Notes under the pieces: model-generated
Databases searched by the model: none
Seen by the model: only the letters and a program-made list of their open reading frames with translations
Told to the model about the DNA's origin: nothing
Program-made: the position numbers and the translations under genes
From: DASZZX01 sp036260415
GTDB taxonomy: Bacteria > Actinomycetota > Nitriliruptoria > Nitriliruptorales > JAHWKO01
Length of the DNA: 6,212 nucleotides
Assembly: GCA_036260415.1 (NCBI GenBank)
Contig: DASZZX010000228.1
Location: 1-6,212 of the forward strand
Direction: 5' to 3'
Part shown: piece after piece, positions 1 through 5,776 of the stretch
Layout: each line of letters starts with the position of its first letter
Position numbering within the stretch: the first letter of the stretch is position 1

Positions 1-277
1 CCGAGGGTACCAGCGGGGTGCGATGCTCCCGCCGGCGTGCGCGGCGGCGGGCGTGCCACGGGGGCGGTCGCTGCCGGGCGGGCGGAGCGGCCCGACCAGC
101 GCAAGGCGACGCGAGGGCGCGCGGCCGGCCCGGCCATCGGAAGGCCATCGAAAGCCGGCGAGAGGGCGCGCGGGCGACCAGCCAACGACGCTCGCGCGGC
201 GACCCATCGGCGGCGTCGTCGCACCGACGACGACCGTCCGAGCCTTGGCGGCGGCTGCCGACGACGGCTCAGGCCGG
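1..277. other. Intergenic stretch with no supported gene
   Basis: I see no convincing gene here. Open frames on the plus strand run through it, but their translations are Arg/Ala/Pro-rich low-complexity sequence typical of random frames in very GC-rich DNA. They also continue antisense across the small membrane-protein gene at 278-574. There are short imperfect repeats: GAGGGCGCGCGG occurs near 112 and again near 161, and GGCCATCG occurs twice around 130-150. One perfect 8-bp hairpin lies at 214-232 and is listed separately. No promoter or ribosome-binding site stands out. Confidence 0.5.
214..232 (-). terminator. Possible hairpin downstream of the small membrane-protein gene
   Basis: CGTCGTCG (214-221) and CGACGACG (225-232) form a perfect 8-bp GC-rich stem with a 3-nt CAC loop. 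It begins about 45 nt past the stop codon of the minus-strand gene ending at 278. It could act as a terminator for that transcript, but no U-tract follows on either strand and CGTCG-type words are common in this DNA. Treat it as weak. Confidence 0.2.
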
Positions 278-574
278 TCAGACGCGCTCGGGCTCGTCGA
301 TCTCCGGGTCGTCGACCCGCAGCGGGACCTCCTGCCCGAACGACCCGCGCTCGACCTCGGGGTCGCCACGCCCTGCCGCGACCAGGAGGACCCCGATGGC
401 CCCGACCACGCCGGCGGAGATGCGGCTGCCGGGCACGATCAGCATGAACACGAACAGGACCGCGAGCACGAGGTAGCCGAAGGCGGCGCGGACGCTCGAG
501 TGGCCGGCGAACAGCCCGGCGGCGAGCACCGCGGCAGGGATGCCCACGACCAGCCAGGCCTGCAGCGTGTCCAC
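278..574 (-). CDS. Small three-helix membrane protein of unknown function
   Basis: The 98-residue protein has three predicted membrane segments at about residues 7-24, 30-48 and 52-68, joined by very short loops. A hydrophilic tail (69-98) follows, rich in Asp and Glu and ending DEPERV. The hydrophobic pattern and the high G/C at third codon positions support coding on this strand. I chose the GTG at 574 because GGAGG (580-584 on the plus strand) precedes it with a 5-nt spacer. The GTG two codons upstream, at 580, overlaps that site. I recognise no family or catalytic motif. The gene is divergent from the phosphatase gene, separated by 73 bp. It is probably an integral inner-membrane protein; the sequence gives no role. 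Confidence 0.72.
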   Translation of the reverse strand: MDTLQAWLVVGIPAAVLAAGLFAGHSSVRAAFGYLVLAVLFVFMLIVPGSRISAGVVGAIGVLLVAAGRGDPEVERGSFGQEVPLRVDDPEIDEPERV

Positions 575-579
575 GGGCA

Positions 580-584
580 CCTCC
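580..584 (-). promoter_or_regulatory. Shine-Dalgarno site that sets the small membrane protein's start
   Basis: The minus strand reads GGAGG, then TGCCC, then GTG (574-572). The 5-nt spacing favours the GTG at 574 over the in-frame GTG at 580, whose first base is part of this motif. Confidence 0.55.
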
Positions 585-598
585 GGTCGTGGCCCGCC

Positions 599-608
599 AG
601 GCTAGCCT
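599..608. promoter_or_regulatory. Palindrome AGGCTAGCCT in a divergent intergenic region
   Basis: A perfect 10-bp palindrome lies in the 73-bp gap between the divergent membrane-protein and phosphatase genes. Each strand carries TAGCCT, which fits the loose actinobacterial -10 pattern TAnnnT. The implied transcripts would have plausible leaders of roughly 20-35 nt in both directions. No good -35 element is visible for either. It could be a pair of overlapping -10 elements, an operator, or chance. Confidence 0.22.
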
Positions 609-636
609 TCACGGCTCCGACCGGGCACGGCGTTGG

Positions 637-642
637 AGGAGG
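637..642 (+). promoter_or_regulatory. Shine-Dalgarno site AGGAGG that sets the phosphatase start
   Basis: AGGAGG is followed by CGGCG and then TTG at 648, an ideal 5-nt spacing. An upstream in-frame TTG at 633 would place this motif inside the coding sequence and has no comparable site of its own. Confidence 0.55.
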
Positions 643-647
643 CGGCG

Positions 648-1487
648 TTGGGCGACCGTCCGGCGCTCGGCGCCGCGGAGCTCGCCGTGATCGACGCGGC
701 GCTCACCTTCGCCGAAGGCCTCGCCGACGACCTGCGTCCTCAGCTGCTCGAACGGTTCGGCCGCCAGGAGGCGGAGCTGAAGGGTGACGGCACGTTGGTG
801 ACCGGGGCCGACGTCTTCGCCGACGAGCGCATCGCCGCCGCGGTCGGTGAGCGGTTCCCTGACCACCAGGTCGTCTCCGAGGAACTGGACACCACCTTCC
901 GCGGCGGGACGTGGTGCTGGGTGATCGACCCCATCGACGGCACCACCAACTTCGTCCAGGGCAACCACAGCTGGTGTGTGTCGATCGCGCTCGCCTACCA
1001 CGGACAGCCCGTGCTGGGCCTGGTGGACGCCCCGGTGCTGGACGTGCGCTACCGGGCGGTGGCCGGTCGGGGGGCGGTGGCCGGGTCCGACGCGTTCGCC
1101 GACAGTGACCGGCTCCACGTCCGCGACGTCGACTGGAAGGACCGGGCCCAGGTCAGCAACGCCCTCGTGGGACTGTCGTCGCGCGTGGGACGCTCGGAGG
1201 TGCTCGAGCGGCCGCTCAAGCCACGCGTACTGGGATGCGAGGCGCTGCATCTCACCTCGGTCGCCGAGGGATCCATGGTGGCGGCGATGCACGCCGGGGT
1301 CCGATCCTGGGACGTGGCGGCCGGGGCGGTGCTGGTCCAAGAGGCAGGGGGGGTGCTCGTGGACGTCTCCGGGCCGCCGTTCCCGATGCGACCAGGTGAG
1401 GACTTGGCGGCACACCCCCACCGCCTGGTGGCCGCCGCCAGCGAGCGCACCGCCCGCGAGATCATCGACGGTCTCCGGCCGGGCTGA
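648..1487 (+). CDS. Inositol monophosphatase-family phosphatase (IMPase or HisN-like)
   Basis: This is a 279-residue member of the Mg2+-dependent, Li+-sensitive FIG/IMPase superfamily, which hydrolyses small phosphomonoesters in the cytoplasm. Visible motifs are a Lys-Gly-Asp segment leading to LVTGAD (about 45-55), VVSEEL with the metal-binding Glu pair (78-79), WVIDPIDGTTNF with the metal ligands Asp94 and Asp97, and WDVAAG with Asp222. The length is normal for the family. TTG at 648 is preferred because of the well-spaced AGGAGG. The TTG at 633 and the GTG at 687 are alternatives. Substrate is not decidable by eye: inositol-1-phosphate, histidinol-phosphate (HisN type) and 3'-phosphoadenosine phosphates (CysQ type) are all possible, and nothing nearby belongs to those pathways. 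The segment around VDAPVLDVRYRAVAGRGA recalls HisN proteins, but not decisively. It is convergent with recX, 61 bp away. Confidence 0.9.
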   Translation: MGDRPALGAAELAVIDAALTFAEGLADDLRPQLLERFGRQEAELKGDGTLVTGADVFADERIAAAVGERFPDHQVVSEELDTTFRGGTWCWVIDPIDGTTNFVQGNHSWCVSIALAYHGQPVLGLVDAPVLDVRYRAVAGRGAVAGSDAFADSDRLHVRDVDWKDRAQVSNALVGLSSRVGRSEVLERPLKPRVLGCEALHLTSVAEGSMVAAMHAGVRSWDVAAGAVLVQEAGGVLVDVSGPPFPMRPGEDLAAHPHRLVAAASERTAREIIDGLRPG

Positions 1488-1495
1488 CGGCACGG

Positions 1496-1510
1496 GGCGC
1501 TGGGGGCGCC
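1496..1510. terminator. Short hairpin between convergent genes, possible weak terminator
   Basis: GGCGC (1496-1500), a 5-nt TGGGG loop and GCGCC (1506-1510) form a 5-bp stem in the 61-bp gap between the phosphatase stop and the recX stop. Convergent transcription makes a bidirectional terminator plausible. The stem is short and there is no T-tract on either side. Confidence 0.2.
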
Positions 1511-1548
1511 TGCGTCGCGAGGCTCTCGGAGGTCCGCGCGCGCCGGTC

Positions 1549-2193
1549 TCAACGCTCGGCGGTGCGCTGGGCCTCCCGGTCGTGGAACACGACCTGCCTC
1601 GCGACCTTGCGCGACAGCGCCTCGGTGTAGCCGCGGCGTGCCAAGAAGGCGACCAGGCGCCGGAAGGCGGTCTCGGGGTCGGTGCCGCGCAGGGCGGCCA
1701 CGCGCCGTGCGGCGACCGCGAACGCCGCTGCCTCCGGGTCGGTGTCCTCCACGTCGGCCACGAGCGGGTCGATGACCTCCTGGGGCAGGCCGCGGCGCTC
1801 CAGGGTCGTGCGGATGCGCAACGGCGCGTGGCCCCTGCGACGTGCCTCCTCGACGAGCGCGACCGCGAACGCCCGGTCGTCGACGATGCCCTGAGCGCGC
1901 GCCCGCTCGAGCGCCACCGCGGCCACCGCGGGCGGGAAGCGGCGTTCCAACGCCTCTCGCAGCCGGGCTTCGGACCGGGGAGCGGCGGCAGTCGAGCGCC
2001 GCGCGTAGCGCAACGCGTCGGCAACCTGCTCCTCCAGCCGTGGCTGGGCCAGGTCCTGGGTCCGCCTCTGTGCCAGGCGCTGAACCGGGTCGGCTTCCGC
2101 AGGCCGCACCCCCAGGGCCTGGCGGGGTACGCCGCGCGCGGCGAGCCATGCCTCGGCGTCGGCGAACGGGGAGGCGTCGGGGCGGTCGGTCAC
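1549..2193 (-). CDS. recX: RecX, regulator of RecA
   Basis: RecX binds the RecA nucleoprotein filament and RecA itself, usually limiting filament growth and ATP hydrolysis. The protein has 214 residues, with an actinobacterial-style N-terminal extension of about 55 residues rich in Ala, Arg and Gln. The three-helix repeats typical of RecX follow. The first is around 58-100 (ARRSTAAAPRSEARLREAL). The second is around 102-147 and holds the family signature GIVDDRAFA, then RRGHAPLRI and LERRGLPQEVI. The third is around 175-203 (FRRLVAFLARRGYTEALSRKV). The GTG start lies 4 nt after the recA stop codon, with only a weak G-rich site within the end of recA, so translational coupling to recA is likely. 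It should share the SOS promoter of recA. The gene order also supports the identification. Confidence 0.92.
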   Translation of the reverse strand: MTDRPDASPFADAEAWLAARGVPRQALGVRPAEADPVQRLAQRRTQDLAQPRLEEQVADALRYARRSTAAAPRSEARLREALERRFPPAVAAVALERARAQGIVDDRAFAVALVEEARRRGHAPLRIRTTLERRGLPQEVIDPLVADVEDTDPEAAAFAVAARRVAALRGTDPETAFRRLVAFLARRGYTEALSRKVARQVVFHDREAQRTAER

Positions 2194-2197
2194 CGGC

Positions 2198-5100
2198 CTA
2201 CGCCCCCGACGCCGTCATCGTCGGGCTCGGCCGCGGGGCCGGCGTCCGATGCACGCTGATGCCGAGCGCCTCCTTTGCCTTCTTCTCGATCTCGCGCGCG
2301 ATGTCGTCGTTCTCCTTGAGGAACTGGCGCGCGTTCTCGCGACCCTGTCCGAGTTGGTCGCCCTCGTACTGGTACCAGGCGCCGGCCTTCTTGACGACCC
2401 CGGTCTCCACGCCGACGTCGAGGATCGACCCCTCCCGGGAGATGCCTTCGCCGAACAGGATGTCGAACTCCGCTTGGCGGAACGGGGCCGCACAGTTATG
2501 GACGACCACGCTGTCCGCGACGAAGTTGTGGAGCTCCTCCACCTCGAGGTCGTAGGTCGGCGCCCACTCGGGACCGGTGATGGCGGTGATGCGCTCGTAG
2601 GACAGCTCCTCCTCCAGCACCCCGCGGAGGTAGGCGCTGTCGAGCGCCTCAGCGAGGCTCTCCAGCCGGTCACGGCGGAGCCGCTTCTGACCCAGGACCA
2701 TCGTCCAGCCACCGTCCGCGTGACGCCGGCTGAGCCCGATCATGCTCGCGGCCAGTCGTGCCGTGATCCCGAGGCCACGCAGGTGCGCCAGGACCTCCTC
2801 GGTCCGTCCTTCCGGCAGGTAGACGGCACGCGAACCGCGGTGCCCGGCCAGGGACGGGTCAGCGAGCGCCGCGACGAGCGCCTGCCCGCGGGGTCCCCAC
2901 ATCGGGATCACGCCGGCGAACCGTCGCACGTCGTCGATGCCGCTGACACGCACCTGGTAGCCGGGCAACGTGCCGATCACCGGGCGGCCGGCGATGTCGC
3001 TGCGGTGATCCCCCGGCCGCGTCGCCCCGACGGTCGACGTGATCCCCCAACGCAGCAACAGCCAGTGCACCTGCCACATCAGCTGCTCGGAGGTGCTGAC
3101 GAAGCCGCAGCGGAGACCGCCGCTCTGTTCGCGGCCGATCCAACCGGCGCTCTCCAGCAACCCGTCGATCAGGTTGGCGATGACCTCCTCGGACACCTCA
3201 GGGGCGAAGAAGGCAGGTGGGATGCGCTCCTCCGAGGCGTCACCGATCTGCAGTCCGAGCGACCGAGCCTGGTCGGGTGACACCGGCTCGACGCCACCGA
3301 AGCCACCAGCCTGCCGCGGACGAGCGACGCGATCGCCCACACGGAGCTCACCGACGGTGCGCCAGCCGTGCTCGGTCAGGATGCGGTGGTCCGGGGTAGC
3401 CACGAGGGTCTGGCCATCGTGCAGACGCAGCGTCATGACCTCCTGCTCACCCTGGTCGAGCCGACCCGTGATGGGACGGATGTGGAGCCGTCCGGACTTG
3501 TCCGCCGCCCAGACGTCGCTGCCGGCGCCCCGGACCACGATCTCCTCGATGGTGCGCGTCACGCCGGTCGTCGGATCGAAGATCCTGCTCGCCGCCGCTA
3601 GGCACTTGTTCTTGACGACCTTCGCCCGCACCCGGTTGCCGACGAACTCCTGGCCGTCCTTGAGCGACTCGATACGGCGGACGTCCAACCGCACCGACGA
3701 GTAGAACTTCAGCGCACGCCCACCCGGGGTGGTCTCGGGGCTGTTGTGGACCATCACGCCGTCGACGAAGTAGTTGTGGCTGCCTTCGACCTGGATGTCG
3801 AACCGGTGGGTGCTCTTTGCGCGCGGCGGTCGGTGCTCGATCTTGGTGATCGGCATCGGGGCAGGCTCGTACCGGAGCTCGCCGAGCACCGGCTCCACCG
3901 CGAACTGCCCGCGATACCGCGGCAGGAGCTTGTACTCCATCGACGGGTGCACGGACGGCGCGATGAGCGCCTGGAGCTTCTCGGTTTCCTGGGTCGGGAA
4001 CTGGAGCACCGCTTTGCCGGCCCGGCTCAAGAGCTTGCTGTCGAGCTCCCACGTGTCCCGGAGGTGCTGCTGCAGCCGCGTCCGCGAGGTCGGCTCCAGC
4101 CCCTGCACGCAGATCTCGGCGCGTCCGGTCCCGCCGCGTGTGCGCTGCTGGACGCCCTTGGACCGCACCGTGAAGGTGGCGTCGTCCATGTACCAGATGG
4201 CCAACGACAGAGGCGTGAGGCGCTTTAGGTAGTCCCAGCTGAGGAGCTTCTTACCCTCCCAGTCGACCGCCTCGCGCATCTGCGCTAGCTCTGCGAGCGG
4301 CTGCACGTCGTGGAAGACCGCCCCTTTGCGGTTCGTCGTGCGGGAGACGTTGAGGTTGGAGAAGAGCGAGGCCTTCCAATCACCGTAGGCGGCCTGCTTC
4401 GCGCCGTGTTCCCAGCGGAGCCTCGCCGCGAGTCCGTTCTGGTTCTGCGACAAAGCACTGTCACCTATGAGGCCGCCGAGGATCACCTCCCACTGGAAGT
4501 CGGAGAGATGGTGGGGTACCGCCCTCACGACGCGGTCACCGACCTCCAGCTCCTGCGCTTCCTTCCAGCCAGATGGGGTCATGACCAGGTGGTTGCGGGT
4601 GCAGGCGAACGTGTTGTGCCCGTCTCCGGTCGGTCCGCTGTTGGCGACGGTGATGTGGAGGAACTCGTCCGTCCGGCCGTTGTCGTACCACCCGACGACC
4701 TTGCGGGGAACGATCTCGCCACGTTCCGGGTCGTACGACAGCACCTCGACCGGGAGCTTCTGGTTGACGATCTTGCCGATGGACTCCTGCGAGCCGTCCG
4801 CCAGCGTGACCCGGGTGTCATACGCCATGCAGCCGAAGAGGACGCCGACCTTCTCGCGCAGCTGGTTGATGAAGACGCAGCAGGTCTTGGACCGGCTCAG
4901 GTTGCCGGTGAGCTTGCGCAGGGCCTGGCTCATCAGCCGCGCCTGGAGCCCCACGTGGCTGTCGCCCATCTCGCCCTCGATCTCGGCGAGGGGGACGAGC
5001 GCCGCCACCGAGTCGATCACGATCAGGTCCACAGCACCGGAACGCACCAGCATGTCGGCGATCTCGAGTGCCTGCTCACCGGTGTCGGGCTGTGCCACCA

Positions 5101-5434
5101 GAAGCTCGTCGATGTCCACCCCGATCGCGCGGGCGTAGACCGGGTCGAGGGCGTGCTCGGCATCGATGAACGCCGCGATGCCGCCGAGCTTCTGCGCCTC
5201 CGCGATGACGTGTAGGGCCAGGCTCGACTTCCCGCTGCTCTCCGGCCCGTAGATCTCCACGACCCGACCGCGTGGCAGGCCGCCGATGCCCAGCGCCAGG
5301 TCGAGCGACAGCGCCCCGGTCGGGATGGCCTCGACCTTGACCTGCTGGTCGGCACCGAGCTTCATGAGTGTGCCCTTGCCGAACTGCTTCTCGATCTGGC
5401 CCAGCGCCATCTCCAAGGCCTTCTCGCGATCCAC
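2198..5434 (-). CDS. recA: RecA recombinase precursor interrupted by two inteins
   Basis: RecA is the ATP-dependent strand-exchange protein and the co-protease for LexA cleavage. The frame encodes 1078 residues. Removing the inteins (202-564 and 611-980) leaves 345, a normal RecA length. Exteins are N 1-201, middle 565-610 and C 981-1078. The N-extein holds Walker A GPESSGKS (63-70), the catalytic Glu93 in DAEHALDP and Walker B LIVID (137-141). The L2 loop is cut after Gly201 (VLFG/SPETTPGG). The second cut follows KVVKNK (605-610) and precedes CAAPFRQAEFDILFGEG. The GTG at 5434 is chosen because GGAGG lies 5 nt upstream, and RecA homology begins there at VDREKALEMALGQ. The same frame stays open upstream to 6190, but that stretch crosses the promoter and is not RecA-like. 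Expression is probably LexA-controlled. The frame has no stop or shift, so a functional spliced RecA is expected. Confidence 0.97.
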   Translation of the reverse strand: MDREKALEMALGQIEKQFGKGTLMKLGADQQVKVEAIPTGALSLDLALGIGGLPRGRVVEIYGPESSGKSSLALHVIAEAQKLGGIAAFIDAEHALDPVYARAIGVDIDELLVAQPDTGEQALEIADMLVRSGAVDLIVIDSVAALVPLAEIEGEMGDSHVGLQARLMSQALRKLTGNLSRSKTCCVFINQLREKVGVLFGCMAYDTRVTLADGSQESIGKIVNQKLPVEVLSYDPERGEIVPRKVVGWYDNGRTDEFLHITVANSGPTGDGHNTFACTRNHLVMTPSGWKEAQELEVGDRVVRAVPHHLSDFQWEVILGGLIGDSALSQNQNGLAARLRWEHGAKQAAYGDWKASLFSNLNVSRTTNRKGAVFHDVQPLAELAQMREAVDWEGKKLLSWDYLKRLTPLSLAIWYMDDATFTVRSKGVQQRTRGGTGRAEICVQGLEPTSRTRLQQHLRDTWELDSKLLSRAGKAVLQFPTQETEKLQALIAPSVHPSMEYKLLPRYRGQFAVEPVLGELRYEPAPMPITKIEHRPPRAKSTHRFDIQVEGSHNYFVDGVMVHNSPETTPGGRALKFYSSVRLDVRRIESLKDGQEFVGNRVRAKVVKNKCLAAASRIFDPTTGVTRTIEEIVVRGAGSDVWAADKSGRLHIRPITGRLDQGEQEVMTLRLHDGQTLVATPDHRILTEHGWRTVGELRVGDRVARPRQAGGFGGVEPVSPDQARSLGLQIGDASEERIPPAFFAPEVSEEVIANLIDGLLESAGWIGREQSGGLRCGFVSTSEQLMWQVHWLLLRWGITSTVGATRPGDHRSDIAGRPVIGTLPGYQVRVSGIDDVRRFAGVIPMWGPRGQALVAALADPSLAGHRGSRAVYLPEGRTEEVLAHLRGLGITARLAASMIGLSRRHADGGWTMVLGQKRLRRDRLESLAEALDSAYLRGVLEEELSYERITAITGPEWAPTYDLEVEELHNFVADSVVVHNCAAPFRQAEFDILFGEGISREGSILDVGVETGVVKKAGAWYQYEGDQLGQGRENARQFLKENDDIAREIEKKAKEALGISVHRTPAPRPSPTMTASGA
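2495..3604 (-). mobile_element. RecA intein 2, M. tuberculosis-type site, degenerate homing endonuclease
   Basis: This 370-residue intein lies between KVVKNK and CAAPF, the insertion site of the M. tuberculosis RecA intein, which it resembles throughout. Splicing parts are intact: Cys1 (CLAAASRIFD), block B TPDH with Thr70 and His73, block F YDLEVEELHN, the terminal VVVHN with His369-Asn370, and Cys at +1. The LAGLIDADG endonuclease looks dead. The first motif (SLGLQIGDA) keeps Asp122. The sequence then jumps almost directly to the segment matching IPNWFF of the M. tuberculosis intein, so roughly 65-70 residues are missing (that intein has 440). The second motif reads GLLESAGW, with Ala153 where the catalytic Asp is expected. 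Base composition looks like the host: one 60-base line counted by hand (2761-2820) is 43/60 G+C. I infer an old, fixed intein now kept only for splicing. Confidence 0.93.
3743..4831 (-). mobile_element. RecA intein 1, M. leprae-type site, LAGLIDADG endonuclease intact
   Basis: This 363-residue intein lies in the RecA L2 loop between VLFG and SPETT, the site I recall for the M. leprae RecA intein, which it resembles in sequence and length. Splicing features are Cys1 (CMAYDTRVTLADG), block B TRNH with Thr78 and His81, block F FDIQVEGSHNYFV, the terminal VMVHN with His362-Asn363, and Ser at +1. The homing endonuclease has both dodecapeptide motifs: ILGGLIGDS with Asp124, and LAIWYMDDA with Asp216-Asp217. 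The usual Gly after each catalytic Asp is Ser and Ala respectively, so cutting activity is likely but unproven. Two 60-base lines counted by hand (4201-4260 and 4321-4380) are each 36/60 G+C, lower than the surroundings. This hints at more recent arrival by homing. Confidence 0.94.
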
Positions 5435-5543
5435 GGTTGCCTCCGTTCCGGGCGGTTCTGCCGCCGGTGTCCTGCGTGTGCAGTCGGAGCTGGGGACCGT
5501 ACGCGGCGGCTGCGACATCCCCACGCATCTGCTGCCGTCGAGC

Positions 5544-5552
5544 TGTGGACGA
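5544..5552 (-). promoter_or_regulatory. DnaA-box-like sequence, one mismatch
   Basis: The minus strand reads TCGTCCACA, one base from the high-GC actinobacterial DnaA box TTGTCCACA. It overlaps the predicted recA transcription start, about 110 nt before the start codon. On its own it would be unremarkable. It is listed because a perfect copy in the same orientation lies 61 bp upstream. Confidence 0.25.
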
Positions 5553-5557
5553 GCGCA

Positions 5558-5585
5558 ACGGTAACCGAACGCGCGTTCGATGCAA
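5558..5585 (-). promoter_or_regulatory. recA promoter (-35 TTGCAT, -10 TACCGT)
   Basis: On the minus strand TTGCAT (5585-5580) and TACCGT (5563-5558) are separated by 16 nt. The first resembles TTGACA and the second fits TAnnnT. Transcription would begin near 5551, giving a leader of about 117 nt before the GTG at 5434. The SOS box fills almost the whole spacer, the arrangement expected for LexA blocking RNA polymerase. A second, LexA-independent promoter as in mycobacterial recA is possible, but I cannot point to one. Confidence 0.6.
5566..5579. promoter_or_regulatory. LexA-binding SOS box CGAACGCGCGTTCG
   Basis: This is a perfect 14-bp palindrome matching the actinobacterial and Bacillus-type SOS operator GAAC-N4-GTTC, with the extra outer C and G of the mycobacterial form. 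It lies 131 bp upstream of the recA start codon, between the predicted -35 and -10 elements. LexA bound here should repress recA-recX until DNA damage. Confidence 0.88.
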
Positions 5586-5604
5586 GGACCGAGGCCCGGC
5601 AGGG

Positions 5605-5613
5605 TGTGGACAA
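5605..5613 (-). promoter_or_regulatory. Perfect actinobacterial DnaA-box sequence
   Basis: The minus strand reads TTGTCCACA, the consensus DnaA box of high-GC actinobacteria. It lies about 20 bp upstream of the predicted recA -35 element. It could allow DnaA to influence recA transcription, or be chance. No cluster of further boxes or AT-rich unwinding element is present, so this is not an origin. Confidence 0.35.
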
Positions 5614-5776
5614 CCCGCGCCGCCCACACCGGCTGGCACATCGCGCCGGTCCCGTAGGACGCACGGTTCCGGCATGCGCACAGCGACCGGGCCGGAGACA
5701 CCACGTCCAGCCCCTCCACCCCCACCCCGGCGACGATCGACCGTCCCCCGCTGAGACCCGGCCGATCCGCCGCTGG

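Larger units (their letters stand above)
5435..5776. other. Divergent recA leader and promoter region
   Basis: This 342-bp gap lies between the recA start and the first clear start of the divergent membrane protein. It holds the recA Shine-Dalgarno site (5440-5444), a leader of about 117 nt, the SOS-box promoter (5558-5585) and two DnaA-box-like sequences. A short plus-strand frame (ATG 5674, stop 5752-5754) encodes a Pro/Arg-rich 26-residue peptide with no ribosome-binding site. I do not call it as a gene, though it could be the displaced N-terminus of the membrane protein. No RNA gene or clear terminator is visible. Confidence 0.6.

Noticed and set aside
23..787. 254-codon plus-strand frame covering the left end
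   Set aside because: Composition is that of random GC-rich sequence. It is antisense to the three-helix membrane protein and overlaps the phosphatase start in another frame.
609..2024. 471-codon minus-strand frame over the phosphatase and recX
   Set aside because: Arg/Ser/Pro-rich translation with no domain. It overlaps two well-supported genes in other frames.
976..2259. 427-codon plus-strand frame across the phosphatase end and recX
   Set aside because: Shadow frame with low-complexity composition. The phosphatase motifs are in a different frame and RecX is on the opposite strand.
2249..3280. 343-codon plus-strand frame opposite intein 2
   Set aside because: Antisense shadow. The minus strand has unambiguous intein and RecA motifs here.
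4310..5215. 301-codon open frame on the plus strand
   Set aside because: It is antisense to recA and intein 1. It mirrors the codons of the real gene in high-GC DNA and has no recognisable motifs.
5544..5613. Replication origin, because of DnaA-box-like sites
   Set aside because: Only two sites, no AT-rich unwinding region and no dnaA, dnaN or gyrase neighbours.
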